From Sphacelaria rigidula (Eukaryota; Phaeophyceae; Sphacelariales): a stretch of DNA of 21,318 bases. Positions 1 to 10,600 of the stretch are shown piece by piece. Position 1 is the first letter of the stretch. Each line of letters opens with the position of its first letter. The position numbers were made by a program, and so were the translations under genes. The notes under the pieces were generated by a model that had not been told where the DNA came from, ran no database searches, and saw only the letters and a list, made by a program, of their open reading frames with translations. Location of the stretch: NCBI GenBank assembly GCA_964200075.2, contig CAXNAA020000437.1:1-21318 (forward strand). The letters are read 5' to 3'.

Positions 1-79
1 CAAACAAAGAGGGTACCCAGGTTTGTCGCTAATGCACCATGGTATACCCTACTGTGATGTTTGCCCAAAAAGAAATCAA

Positions 80-170
80 GGGGGGGGGGGGGCGTGATAT
101 AGTAGCGTCTTCACAACATACCTCATGCACATCGTGTCAAAATTTCATGGAAAAAGACCTGAAATTGAAC
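80..170 (+). repeat. Diverged repeat copy 1 of 3, preceded by a G13 run
   Basis: A run of 13 G (80-92) leads into a sequence that parallels 411-516 in the same orientation: ACATCGTGTCAAAATTTCAT here against ACATCATGCCAAAATTCCAT there, followed by GAAA...CC.GA.ATTGA in both. It is the most diverged of the three copies. The poly-G matches the GGGGGG that begins the copy at 411. Confidence 0.5.
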
Positions 171-233
171 CGAATGACCGCGATTCATTTTTTCGTGGCT
201 GGTGCATCTCTACATAGGAACCGGTCTTCGACA

Positions 234-340
234 CGAACACACGATTATGCAGCTCAATTTTGGGTCGCTTATCTATGAAATTTTAACACGATGTACAGGA
301 CGTATGTGCGAAGACCCCATCATCTCCCCTCCACATTTTT
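234..340 (-). repeat. Inverted repeat, left arm (copy 2 of 3)
   Basis: Read on the minus strand this matches 411-516 at roughly 85% by eye, including GCACATACGTCCTGTACATC and ATTGAGCTGCATAATCG. The two arms are separated by about 70 bp, so the transcript or single strand would fold into a long hairpin. No flanking target duplication was found. Confidence 0.75.
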
Positions 341-410
341 CTCCCTAAGTTATTGGCGACTTGAAATTTCAGAAGAGATTCTCGGAACTAAATCGTGAAT
401 GACTCACGAA

Positions 411-516
411 AAAAAAAATGTAGGGGGGAGATGGGGTTTTCGCACATACGTCCTGTACATCATGCCAAAATTCCATAGAAAACGGCCCAAGATTGAGCTG
501 CATAATCGCGTGTTCA
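411..516 (+). repeat. Inverted repeat, right arm (copy 3 of 3)
   Basis: This is the partner of 234-340. It begins with an A-run and TGTAGGGGGGAGATGGGG and includes CGCACATACGTCCTGTACAT. Together the arms span about 283 bp and look like a foldback or MITE. A short related string, AAATGTAGG...GGGGGGAGATGG, recurs near 5224-5254. Confidence 0.75.
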
Positions 517-2600
517 CATTCCTGTCCGCGTCTTGGGCGGCTCGGCCTGTAGTATCGGGTGATCTCATTCCCTGTGATGTGACCAGATTATCTCCCTGAA
601 CATCAACACTTGGATTAGGTGAACGTGACTACAGGTGATCAGGCCGTCCAGATTGCTTTTTTCAGCCATCATGTCCGTGCACAAGAGTAGGCCTGAGGTG
701 ATTGCATCAGTAGGCAGGTGATCGAAATAAAAAGGAAGGGTAGATTTTGACGTGCTTCACATACGTACGATTGCTCCTATGCACGCGGATTGCGCATATG
801 CTCCAAAATGCACGTCAACCCTTGAAGCGCGCAACGATCTTTTGTTTTTTTCTAATCGGGGGTTTGGAATAACTGTTTTCGGCGGGGAGACAATGCCTCC
901 CTAGAAAACAACCGTGGCCACCCAAATACATGCCGCGCGCCACACTACGGTAAAGTTATTATTCGTGCTTACGCCAGGGCCACCAGCATTGCCGTCTCAC
1001 TATTCTAAACAGTACAGTACAGCACAGTATCTTGACTCCATAATGTCCTGTTTTCGAAGGGATGGTAAAGAACGTGACACTAATCTACTTGCCACACTAT
1101 CTGCCAGTTGGCCACGGGCGCTGAAGCAGTTGTTGGCGATGTGTGTTTATTGATATGATCGAAATACGCAATGGGGGAGACAATCACGCGTCACTGTATT
1201 ACGTTTTACTATAAACACCCATGCGTAGGCGAGTACTGGTGGCCTACCCCTAGCGCGAGGTACCTACAAAATGGACGTTACATCCACCTCTCTGCTCTGG
1301 AAATGCAGATGCAGTATGTGAAGAACAACCTCTCGGAACACCACGTCTGTAAGGGGTTGGGCACTACGGATCGCACGGTATCTCAATATCGGGGCTCGTG
1401 CTCGATAGCTGTCTAGCTATCGTATTGGGGTCTATGGACATCGAAAAGCAGCTGGCGATGCTATTCCGAAAGGCGACCTCCACCCCATCGGGTCGAAACT
1501 TGGGCGCGCGATCTATCGAACATGACCCAACCGATGTTTGAAAAATCAGCACGCTAACGCCCATGTAATGAGGGCGTGTCGGGAGGCTGTGTCCAGCACA
1601 GGGGAAACTCAAAAAAATCATACTCAAATATCGCAGTGCTCTCATGAAAATAGATCCGTCCCCTTTACCCGTGATCTATGTGGCGGCTGGAGCTTTCACA
1701 CACTGCGCTCTACTGCCGCTGGTACGGTGCCGCGGTAGAGCTGAAGATGCTCGAACTGAGACTTGGTTGAACGCTGAATACACGTACCTTATTTTGTCCT
1801 CCTCCTTGCGCACCTTCGCCAGATGCTGCAGCTAGGGGACATCTGAACGAACCCACGAGAAGAAATATGCCCGAAGCTGCTATCACTAGTCGCTTCCTGA
1901 GATAAGCTCCCATGTTGGCGCGCCAGGCATGGGATTCGCTCTGTCGTTCGAGGAGTGTTCGGCAAGACATGTTGCATTTCGCCAAATTACGCACCTCTCT
2001 GACCCGGCGTGGCCTTGGACCGGATGAGCCCACTTCGCAGTTGCAGCTTTGGCTGCACTGGTTTCCAGCTACTGCCGTTTGTCTGTACAAGGTGAGCGAA
2101 GCATGTATGTTTTAGATAGTTTACTGTTCCTTTCTGTGTTATAGTGATCCGTAGTGAAGACAACATGGCGCCCTGAAAGCTGTTTCATCTCTCCGCACAA
2201 CGGTGCACCCACAGCACCTTTCCGTTTCACCCGAGTTGGTCCGTTTGTCCGTATCCCCATACTTCAGAACTGCTGTACAACAGTACATGACCAGAGCTTA
2301 CGGCACGTTAAGTCCCACGTATGCACTCACTGCTGCTGTACTTCGACAGCTAAGCGTTCACCCTTGGAAAGCTTCATCATGATTTATTGACAGCATGCCC
2401 TGACCATATATCGTGGGGGTATCGAGGTCTTCGCCCAGTCAAGATACGGTAGGCTGCGTACCACACCGCAGCTGCTGTGGGTAGAGTACAACGAACGCAC
2501 CCCAGTTGTTGAGTTTTCGTGACTTCCAACCAGATTTTTTCACGGGAAGGAGGCCGGGACGGGACGCAACGTGACGGGAAATTGGAAAACGTTGACTCCG
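517..2600. other. Intergenic DNA without a supported gene
   Basis: All open frames are short, conflict with one another on the two strands and lack coding-like composition. Small items only: a TACAGTACAG-type run at about 1010-1030 and a perfect 8-bp-stem hairpin at 1403-1422 (CGATAGCT, loop GTCT, AGCTATCG). Confidence 0.6.
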
Positions 2601-2664
2601 CGCCCCAGTGGTGTACGCGGTGCAACTCAAACCGGTCAGGTCGCAAAAACGGGGGTTCGATTCC
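2601..2664 (+). ncRNA. tRNA-like Pol III promoter, possible SINE head or tRNA pseudogene
   Basis: GGTTCGATTCC at 2654-2664 is a perfect match to the B-box consensus of tRNA genes. A-box-like CGCCCCAGTGG lies at 2601-2611, about 43 bp upstream of it. No full cloverleaf forms: the T stem would pair at only two of five positions. This is therefore not a functional tRNA. It is either a decayed tRNA-derived SINE head or a chance B box. No A-rich tail or target duplication was found. Confidence 0.3.
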
Positions 2665-2847
2665 AAAACATGCGGATTCAGGTTTATGTTTGAAGAAGTC
2701 CAAGTATACGATTTCCGTGGTCGTGAACGTGCGGACGTGACCATAATACGAACTGAGCCGGCCTAGATACGAATTTGGGGTTTGCGGACCCCGTCTCGCC
2801 TCAATTTTGCAAGTTGTAATTTGAAATTCGGTACGGAGGAAGAATAG

Positions 2848-3339
2848 GGCGACTCTAATGGGAGCCGTTCACAATTCCTATTTAGAACTGCCTATTTGGC
2901 CCTTATCCGCCGTTTCATGCCTGAAAAGAGCGCTAGGCGGATGTTGACGCCGTGGAATGACTTTACTCAACTCATTGAGACTGTTCCAGGGCAACTTAAA
3001 GTTAGCATCTCCTGCTGGCTGCACTTTTTTTCTTTTTTTGCCAAACACGGACTTTCAACAAAAAACGATCAAGAGATGAAAAAACAGGGGAAATTTTGAA
3101 ATTTTGATCACCTGACCGTTTTTTACTGAAAATCCGTGTCTTACCTCGTTTGGCCACGAACAAAATTGCGGCCAGCGGGAAAAGCAGAGTTGCCCTGGAA
3201 CGGTCTCAACGAGTAGAGCAAGTCATACCGAGGTGTCTACATCCGACTAGCCCTCTTTTCGGGCGTAAATCGACGCAGAGGTGCCCAAGCGGCAGTTTTC
3301 AACAGGAATTTTGAACGGCTCCCATTATTAGAGTTGGCC
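2848..3339. mobile_element. 492-bp palindromic MITE with GG(C/T)(C/G)A.CTCT termini
   Basis: The left half reads GGCGACTCTAATGGGAGCCG. The right half, reverse-complemented, reads GGCCAACTCTAATAATGGGA and stays alignable for about 230 bp, sharing GTTCCAGGGCAACT, CCGAAAAGAG/CTGAAAAGAG and GCTAG.CGGATGT blocks. The centre (about 3090-3105) is the turn of the hairpin. Its termini match those of the 166-bp element at 13918-14083, placing both in one family. The 3-bp flanks are TAG and TCG, so there is no clean target duplication. Confidence 0.8.
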
Positions 3340-3344
3340 TCGAC

Positions 3345-3467
3345 AGCTGTCGATCGGGACGGATTTTTGTTTTTTATCGTGAGTTGATGGCAATAATCAG
3401 TACCTTCATATCAAGAAAATACCGTAAACTCACAAAAAACAAAATATTTCCGTCCCGATCGACAGCT
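3345..3467. mobile_element. 123-bp MITE with 19-bp perfect terminal inverted repeats
   Basis: The left end AGCTGTCGATCGGGACGGA (3345-3363) is the exact reverse complement of 3449-3467. Weaker pairing continues inward (TTTTGTTTTTTATCGTGAGT against TTTTGTTTTTTGTGAGT), giving about 45-bp arms. It lies inside the right arm of the large palindrome. The near-perfect ends, against roughly 75% identity in the host palindrome, show it is younger. No clear target duplication. Confidence 0.75.
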
Positions 3468-3654
3468 TTTTAGCACGCCCTTTTCTCCCCCCGTTCCAAA
3501 TGTCAAGTCCAGCTCGCAAAATTGAGGGGCGACGGGGCGATTTAGAAACCGGGCGGGGCGAAACTCGGAAGAATATTTCTCAGGCCATTGATCGGCCAAG
3601 GTTTGGTATTTGTGTTTTGAATATTAGTTACTTTCTTCACTTGTTGGGGCGTTT

Positions 3655-4396
3655 TAGTGTAGTATAGACAACATTTTCACGAGAACGCCCGATCCTCTCT
3701 CAGAAAATAATAAAAGGCCTATTTATTTTCCTCGGCATGCCTTTGCGATTCTCCATAATAAGTATCAAATCTCAATTCTCAAAATTGAGCTGAAAAACTG
3801 AGATGAGGTCCAAGAACATTGTCCATTTTCCCTTAAAACTTCCCTAAAAAACGAAAGAAAAGAGAAGACAGAAAGGGAGAGACGTTTTGATTCATTATGC
3901 ACTAGCGATTCTCCACAAGAAATTTCAAAAGAAAAATATCAAAAACTGAGACGCTATATCTAGATTTACTGCATTTAGCGCCTTCGCTCGAAATATATTG
4001 ATTTCAGTGTAGGATATTATGTTCGCCATATATCGAGATAGGTAACGAATTGAGCGAAAGTGAAGTTATCGATCGTTTCTCCGTGCTCCAAGGAATACCG
4101 ACCCAAAATCGTCTTCATCCGCTGTATATATCGTTCGGGGTTTCATATAGACTTCAGTATGGACGCTACCTCCGTATGGTGTAGGAATTACTAGGCATGG
4201 GATTTAGTTAACGAGAAAAAAATGGCCCAGACTGTTGAGCACATGAGCACCTTCCTCTTGATCAGACGATTAATATGACATGCGGATCACGGCCAAACTC
4301 GTCTGTGTCGATGAGATATTGCTTTGAGAGCTTAAATCCGCGTCTGCGCGGCCCAGCTCGTAGCAAAGTGTATAGCTGGTAATGACTGCGAAATAT
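3655..4396 (+). repeat. Dispersed repeat family, copy A (~0.74 kb)
   Basis: It aligns along its whole length with 16985-17755 in the same orientation, at roughly 70-80% identity by eye. Shared blocks include ATATTGATTTCAGT, GAGATAGGT.ACGAA, TATGGACGC and CGTCTGTGT.TATGAGATAT or its close variant. No terminal inverted repeat and no ORF were seen, so the class (LTR, SINE/LINE remnant or other) is unknown. It ends about 25 bp before the hAT-like element. Confidence 0.8.
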
Positions 4397-4420
4397 ACCG
4401 GGAATCTCGAGTTTGAGATA

Positions 4421-5144
4421 TAGTGGGGGGCTCTCAGTAGTGCCGGTATGTGCCCACCACGGACACCGGCACTACTCAGGGATTCCGGCACTACTCTGGA
4501 AAGTGCCAAAACAGGTGCAATTGAGGGCTCTGAATACCTCAGTAGTGCCGGTTCTGGCACTACTGACGACCGTCCGTTCGTACAGTGCTACGCTTGCCCT
4601 TTGTGGGACCAATCAAAGGAAGCACAAAACGAACGAGGGCCTTTGTTTCAAGGGGTTTCAATAGGATACGCCACGTACGGTTTCGGGGTAGCAGAACTAA
4701 ACCCGATGTTTTTTTTGTTTTTCACATTCAACTTGATTGATCCTGTTCACAGGTTGATCATTTCCTTACGTACTGGGGAGAGGTGAACGAAGTAATAATT
4801 GATTTATGCCATATACACCACACATACCTTCCTCTACTCAGTACGACCAGGCACAGTTCACCTTCCGCACAAGGCATGTTGTGTCCCTACGTTGCAAGGT
4901 CTGCACCAGCAAGTACCCTGCTGTACCCCTACTGGTGCTTGGTTGGTAGGGGGTAAGGCGTGCGTGAGTGTGTCCGGAACCGGCACTGTTGAGGGTACCA
5001 AACCGTTCAAACCGGCACTACTGTGGGTCATCTGTCAGTAGTGCCAGGCGGCACTACTGCAAGCTCTGGCTGTGCCCGGAGATTTCACCGGCATTATATA
5101 GGTCGTTGGCACTATTCAACCGGCACTACTGAGAGCCCCCACTG
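4421..5144. mobile_element. Non-autonomous hAT-like element with subterminal repeats
   Basis: The ends are inverted: TAGTGGGGGGCTCTCAGTAG (4421-4440) and, reverse-complemented, CAGTGGGGGCTCTCAGTAGT (from 5144), both continuing to GTGCCGGT. They fit the hAT terminal rule YARNG. The motif ACCGGCACTACTG, or its complement, appears about ten times, all within about 145 bp of the left end (4435, 4465, 4485, 4540, 4555) and 165 bp of the right end (4979, 5011, 5036, 5050, 5119). Such terminal clusters are typical transposase-binding sites in hAT elements. The middle has no transposase ORF. The 8-bp flanks TTGAGATA and TACCTCTA do not match, so the duplication is lost or the class call is wrong. Confidence 0.75.
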
Positions 5145-7675
5145 TACCTCTAATGAAATATATATATATATACTGTAATAAAATCGTCGCAGTGTGGAAA
5201 TGCTGATCTAACCCGCAATAGCAAAATGTAGGACGTGTTTCGGGGGGGAGATGGACAGGTCCCTCGAAACGATGGACTCGTCACGAGGAATGAGAGTAAT
5301 GGAAAGTGTTGAGAGAAGAAAAGAGTACCAGGTCGACACTGGACGAGAATTCCGCCGCTAAACAACTACGGGACGAAACCGGACGGGAAGCAGGGCGTCG
5401 GGTGTCGGGACGGGACGAGAATACTATCTCGTTTTACCCCGTCGGCGCACGTCCGAAGAGTCCGAGTCCGACAAGTGCCGACTTGCGATCTGCTTTCAAA
5501 ATGGCTCTCGGGGAGCTCTTCGTTCTCGTCTTCATCTTGACATACGACTCGCGTCACGCGCGATTCGTGTGGGTCCGGCATACTACGCATGATATTGACT
5601 GTCCCAACTTCACGTTGCCTAAATTTACGCCGTTCACTTTCAGCGCGATATAATAGCGGAAAATGCCTCGATGAAAAGTGACTACACAAGTATACGAGGG
5701 ACAACCAAGTATGGCATGAGGGCACGGTGAACTCATACTCAACAACACCGTTTGAAACGTCGAACAGATGAACAGATGAACCGTTCCGTTTGATTAGCCC
5801 TTTCCGATAGGTGAGTTTTTCACCGAAGTAGAACTCACCGTTTCCTCGCAGGTGCTGGACCTCACAGTCATCACAACCTTCAATTTTCCCCACCGCATCA
5901 GACTCGTCTCTCGTTGTCCCATGATGACTCGCACGACTCGAGTCATACTCATCTCTTGTTTTGCTGAGTGACTCGTCATGACTCGAGCCATACCCGTTCC
6001 TATTCCCCGGAGGTGGCTAGCAATGACTCGAGTTGTACTCTTCCCCTTATCTGAAACTACTCGTGGGACTCGGGTCAAGCTCGCCCTCATTTTCCGAAAT
6101 GAGCCGTAGGGCGCGAGCCATATCCGTCCGCATTTGCCGACAAAACTCGTAGGACTCAAGTCAGTACGAGTCGCAACGCATCGGACATTTGCAGGCTGTG
6201 ACGAGTCATTCGCATGAAAACAATGACCGGTGTTCACAATCAATAGCCGGCAACGACGCTTACATGGAGCCATGACAAGAGCAACCACCGACACAGTAGC
6301 ACCGAACGAAGTAGTGCGCCACAGCAGCCAACAAGTATTGTGGAAGACTATCGGAAGACGGAGCAACGAACCAGGCAAGCGCCCGATGTAGGAACAAAAC
6401 AGCACAATTGAACTTGGTTGGTCAAGTTCCTCCGATTTCGGTCGTGTAATCGTGCGAATGGCTGTTGCGGTTCATACAGCATCGAACTATCGACAGACAG
6501 AATATTCACTGCGGCGTTTCGTCCAGTCAAAGAGCGTCCCGATGATCAGTTCCGAATAACCTCTGTTTTCGGTTTGGCATAACCCAGCTTTACCTGTTCG
6601 CGCGGAAGCTGTTTTGATGGTGTTGGTCTGAGGAACGGCAGTGACACACACGTACCTGGGTATCGGTATCATGCGTTGCAGTACCGGAACGGATTTCGGC
6701 TACTGTAGCTTCCCCGAAAATGACGCGCTTCATGACTGCTCTGCTTCTCTAGCTTCAAGACATTTCCGTCTGTGACAGGTTAATCCTCCCCTTTCGCCAA
6801 ATCACTTCCTACTGCCACACCGCAGTTTGTACTACACACAGCGAAAATGACGCACTGTTTCCCCAGGAAAATGTACTGGACTTTTCGATATTACAAATCA
6901 TTCGTCACTGGAACAGCTTTGGGTGCAAAATACTATGGTTTATGACTTGTGTTTGTTTTGTTTCCCAGGGCGTTCTGAATGTGCTTCCAGGATGGATCAT
7001 CCGTTGACTATGCATTCTTATCATAAGAATGGCTGAAAGACCGAACTGAGACATCTCAGCGGTCAAAGGGTTTTGCCGACCTGGGAACATTGACACAGTA
7101 CTTCATTGCGAAGCACAAAGCGGCAGATGCAGATCAACGCCGAACTCGGGGCCCCAACTCCAGCAAAGCCCGACGAAAACTTCTAGGATGCCTTCAGTGG
7201 ATAGTTTCAGTTGTCACCAACCCCGTCACCCTTTCACTGTGAGTAAGCGCATCGGCGCATTACCCATGAACCCCCTGTTGGAGCAACTGACGTCGTCCTC
7301 ACTGTTGTTATCTGAAAGTGTCTGGTCTAGACGCCACAGAGGTCGACATCGCCAACAACTAAGGTGTAGGCGCTAGCAGCCTAGTGCATTGGCATGAACA
7401 CGATTGGGATTAAGGTTCGGAGATTTGCACTCACTGGTGATATGAAAAAATTAGCCAATCATATGTCTCCGTCGAATACTGGGGTACTAGCGTCCGCGTT
7501 TTGTTTTTGGCGACGAATGCAGGTAGCCACTTGATCTTCATATACACATGTGATGATCGTTCACTTGACCGGACCCCTGTCCCGTCCTGCCGCCTTCCGC
7601 CGGTCCCTCTTATCGACGCCTAGCGCACGCGACAAGGCAAAAAAAAACTCGCGTAAGCAGCACCATCACCGAAAA
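5145..7675. other. Intergenic DNA upstream of the NOPCHAP1-like gene
   Basis: It holds a (TA)n run at 5158-5172, a GGGACGGGACGAG-rich patch at about 5370-5420 and the 5901-6190 minisatellite. Two long minus-strand open frames (5366-5893 and 5794-6405) overlap each other and follow the repeat, so they were not accepted as genes. The stretch 7500-7675 must contain the promoter and 5' leader of the downstream gene, but I cannot point to a specific element. Confidence 0.55.
5901..6190. repeat. Minisatellite, ~42-45 bp unit, about six degenerate copies
   Basis: GACTCGAG-like unit starts fall at 5935, 5980, 6025, 6067, 6111 and 6153, giving spacings of 45, 45, 42, 44 and 42 bp. Each unit runs roughly GACTCGAG(T/C)CATACTC, then a pyrimidine-rich part with CCGAAATG-like sequence, then ACTCGT. 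A partial unit precedes it from 5901. The 44-bp spacing breaks any common reading frame, arguing against a repetitive protein. Confidence 0.7.
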
Positions 7676-10600
7676 ATGAACCTGCCGCCTAGTGCCCTGC
7701 TCGGGCGTCTCCAAGCCTTCCTGCCGGAGATGGAAAAGGCCAACAAGGCCACCGAACGGCTGCTCGCAGACGGTAAGCTCGACGTGATCGATGCAAACCT
7801 TCAGGTCGCCACGGGCCACCAACGAGGGGACGAAAGCGCAGAGGAAACCGACAACGAGGAAGTTGAGGGGGAGGCAGGCGAGGAAGACGCGGAGGAAGAG
7901 GAAGATGAGGACGGACCAGAGACGGGTGGTGCGGCGGGCGCAGATTCGCGAACTGTTGAACTGGTGAGGGTCGGGATGGTTGTGCGTTTGCTCACAATTT
8001 GATGGTATCGTTAGCAGAAGCGTGGCGAAAGGAACTGTGAAATGTGTTGGAATTCGACCTCAACACGTGTTCACTTGCTGTCGGAAATATGGTGAAAGAA
8101 ACCGTGAAGAAGTTTGGACTCCAACCCCCAGTTGGGTCCCTTCCGGAGAAACGACAGCAACCCATGCCTCATAGGTCTCACCATTTCCGCCATGAAAAAT
8201 ATTCGTGGAGTAACGTGGAAGATAAGAACTTGTGCCAGCGCCTCACACGAACAGTTGTTCGATCTGGAGCGCACTGTAGCAGGTGCCACGCGATCAACGG
8301 GAACTGAAGGAGGCAAAAGACGAAAACAATAGAGGCAGCTTCGACTCCCGACCAAATCATTGTTCCTTTCGCGCTTCTTCGCTGCCGGAACCTGTATCGC
8401 ATGTGCACGAAACGAAACTAATGCCGCACAACGCCTCAGGGCTGACATGCTCATGTAGAGACGTGCTGCAGTGATCTCTGGGTAGATATTCGTGTGTTTC
8501 TACTGTATGTTGTGGGACGATGTGCACAAACATGTCGCGACACAGTGCATCGCTCGTAGACCGGACCGGCCGGCCGCCTCTCCCTGCTTTTTTCGGAGGA
8601 AACCTGAATCCCTTACTCTTACAACCACCACCGCTGCACAGCCTGCTTGCTTGTCGCTTGGTGCTTGTTGCGTGAGAAGGGATGTGCGGTGATCATGCCC
8701 GGTGTTCTGTGTGTGTCTCGGTTACTGTGCCACTATAACGATTTGAAATTTGCGACACAAAGGCATCGCCATATGCGGGTGTGTAGAGTTGACTCACGGT
8801 GACTCAAGATTTGACGTGATGAGGGGCTTGTTTACCTAAATCCCTCCTTTGTGCCAATTGTTGCTCAGCAACACTCGCGGCACGCCGCACATTGCTTGAT
8901 TGATTGCTTGTTGCTGCTGCTGCTGCACGCTTTGTGAATAACGTCCGCAGTATGCGCCGATGGATGACTGTTTCTCATATCCACAGTTATTTCGATGTCC
9001 ACGTCATACAAGTTCCCAGTGACCGTGATCACACTGTAGAGGGGAAAACATCACCCCGTGAGAAAGTGTTCGTCATCAAGCTTTCACTGTCAAAGCTCTC
9101 AGTTCCTGCGCCACACCCATTTTTTTTCTATAAACCCAAATTTAGTGGGGAAAGGAGAGGAGAGGAGAGGGGGGGTGTACTTCAACAACTGCAGACGATT
9201 TCAGACCTCTGGGTGCCTGACGACAAGGAGATTGTAGAAGTCAAGCGATACAAAAAAATCCCAGTATTGAATGAGGCTGCCAGGCGTAGCCACATCTCTG
9301 AAACTGAAGTTGGTTCACGTGTTGAGAGTACGTCCCTTGAATCGGAGCAAGGGGTGTGATACTGTTGCTTCTGAGAGGTTGGTACGAGTTGACTGCGAGT
9401 CAGGAAGATCGAACCGATATGGTGGTTCAAAGGGATCATCAAGATAGCTGATATTTGGAGATACCTGGCAGACCGCGCCGCACCTTGCGGGGGGGATGTA
9501 GGAAAAAAACGCTTCGCCTCTCCAGTTGTCCATGTACTGACTGGTCACTTCTGCAGCTAATGCAGCTGCTTGCAAGACTCTTCATAGTGCTTTCATGATA
9601 GCTTTCGGCCGATGTCTACAATTTTCGTATGAGGCAAAAAACAGGGGAATGGGTGGGTAGAGAATAACTGAGATATGCTAACCTTTCGAAGTAGACATAT
9701 GTCAACGATATTTCTTTAGCGACACAAGTTTTGGTGTCACTACTCTCGTGCCGTAGTCGTTGAGAGACTTCGGAGCTGGAAATATTATCATTCCTTCGAT
9801 CTGTTGATGAGTGATGGCCTCACCTCGATTGATCGGCTACGGATCCAGTCATGACTGAACGCGTACAACGAACATAGACGGAGAACATTTTATTACAGGG
9901 AATGTCGGTGCCTTCATCAGTATCTTCACCGTGACAACACTCGTCTGCGAGGTCACATTATGACCCAGGGCTTAGTGTGGAACCATTGCGAGGTACTGGC
10001 TGTGCGGAGCTTGGTTACACCATCAGGAAAGCGAAGCTACGCGTACGAGTAGTTGCCTAGTAGATGAGAGTCAGGTCTTGGCCGCTTTCCACCAGCGCTT
10101 GTTTTCCCGGCGCTAAGTTCGAAGTTCGATTGCGTATGTCGTGCCCATCAGGACGACGGGAATTTTATTCCAAAATAATCTCCGCTTGTGAATCGTCGCG
10201 GCGATACCCCCCTCCCCCCCTCCTCCTCAAAAATAAGCGCATTCGAATGCGACTTTCGGTTTCGGGAATGTGATTTATTGAAATCTTCTTAGGCGTCTCG
10301 GAAGTCATATTCCTCGCAGGCTATTGGGGAACGTGCAAAGTGCCGTGCAGCCACTACACTATTCCTCTGGCATCCCCAAGACACGCGCCGCATCACGTCA
10401 CCTGCGACAAGTATGTAGACCATCACTCCTCGTTGAGTAGGTATTGGTTGGCGTCATGTGGCTAACACGAGGTTATGAATCTGAGACAAGGCCCAACCAT
10501 GTGCATCGTCGACTGCGTCCAATAGATACACCTGCTAACGTTAGAAGAATGTCCAGCTGCCGCGTCTATTACTTTGACGTCGCTGATAGCTGTCGTTGCA

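Larger units (their letters stand above)
2789..3537. mobile_element. Large imperfect palindromic (foldback) element, outer extent
   Basis: The outer arms are about 2789-2846 and 3475-3537. CCCCGTC, then CGCCTCAATTTTGC on the left, pairs with the reverse complement of GCAAAATTGAGGGGCGACGGGG on the right, and similarity continues to AGGGCG. Inside them is a second, longer palindrome (2848-3339). A 123-bp MITE (3345-3467) interrupts only the right arm, so it inserted later. No coding capacity is visible. Confidence 0.6.

Noticed and set aside
1403-1422. 20-bp perfect hairpin CGATAGCT-GTCT-AGCTATCG
   Set aside because: Too short to interpret and without T-run or neighbouring gene. Expected by chance in a sequence this long with modest probability.
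5366-5893. 175-codon open frame on the minus strand
   Set aside because: No recognisable domain, Cys/Arg/Ser-rich low-complexity reading, overlap with the frame above, no supporting splice or start context.
5794-6405. 203-codon open frame on the minus strand, longest in the window
   Set aside because: It runs through the minisatellite, overlaps another long minus-strand frame, and shows no known domain or consistent coding bias. Its length is probably a by-product of the repeat.
8044-8307. Open frame EFDLNTCSLAVGN... within the intron as the next NOPCHAP1 exon
   Set aside because: Exon 1 joined to 11506 restores the family motif in phase 0 and ends with the expected tail. This frame lacks an ATG and the conserved continuation.
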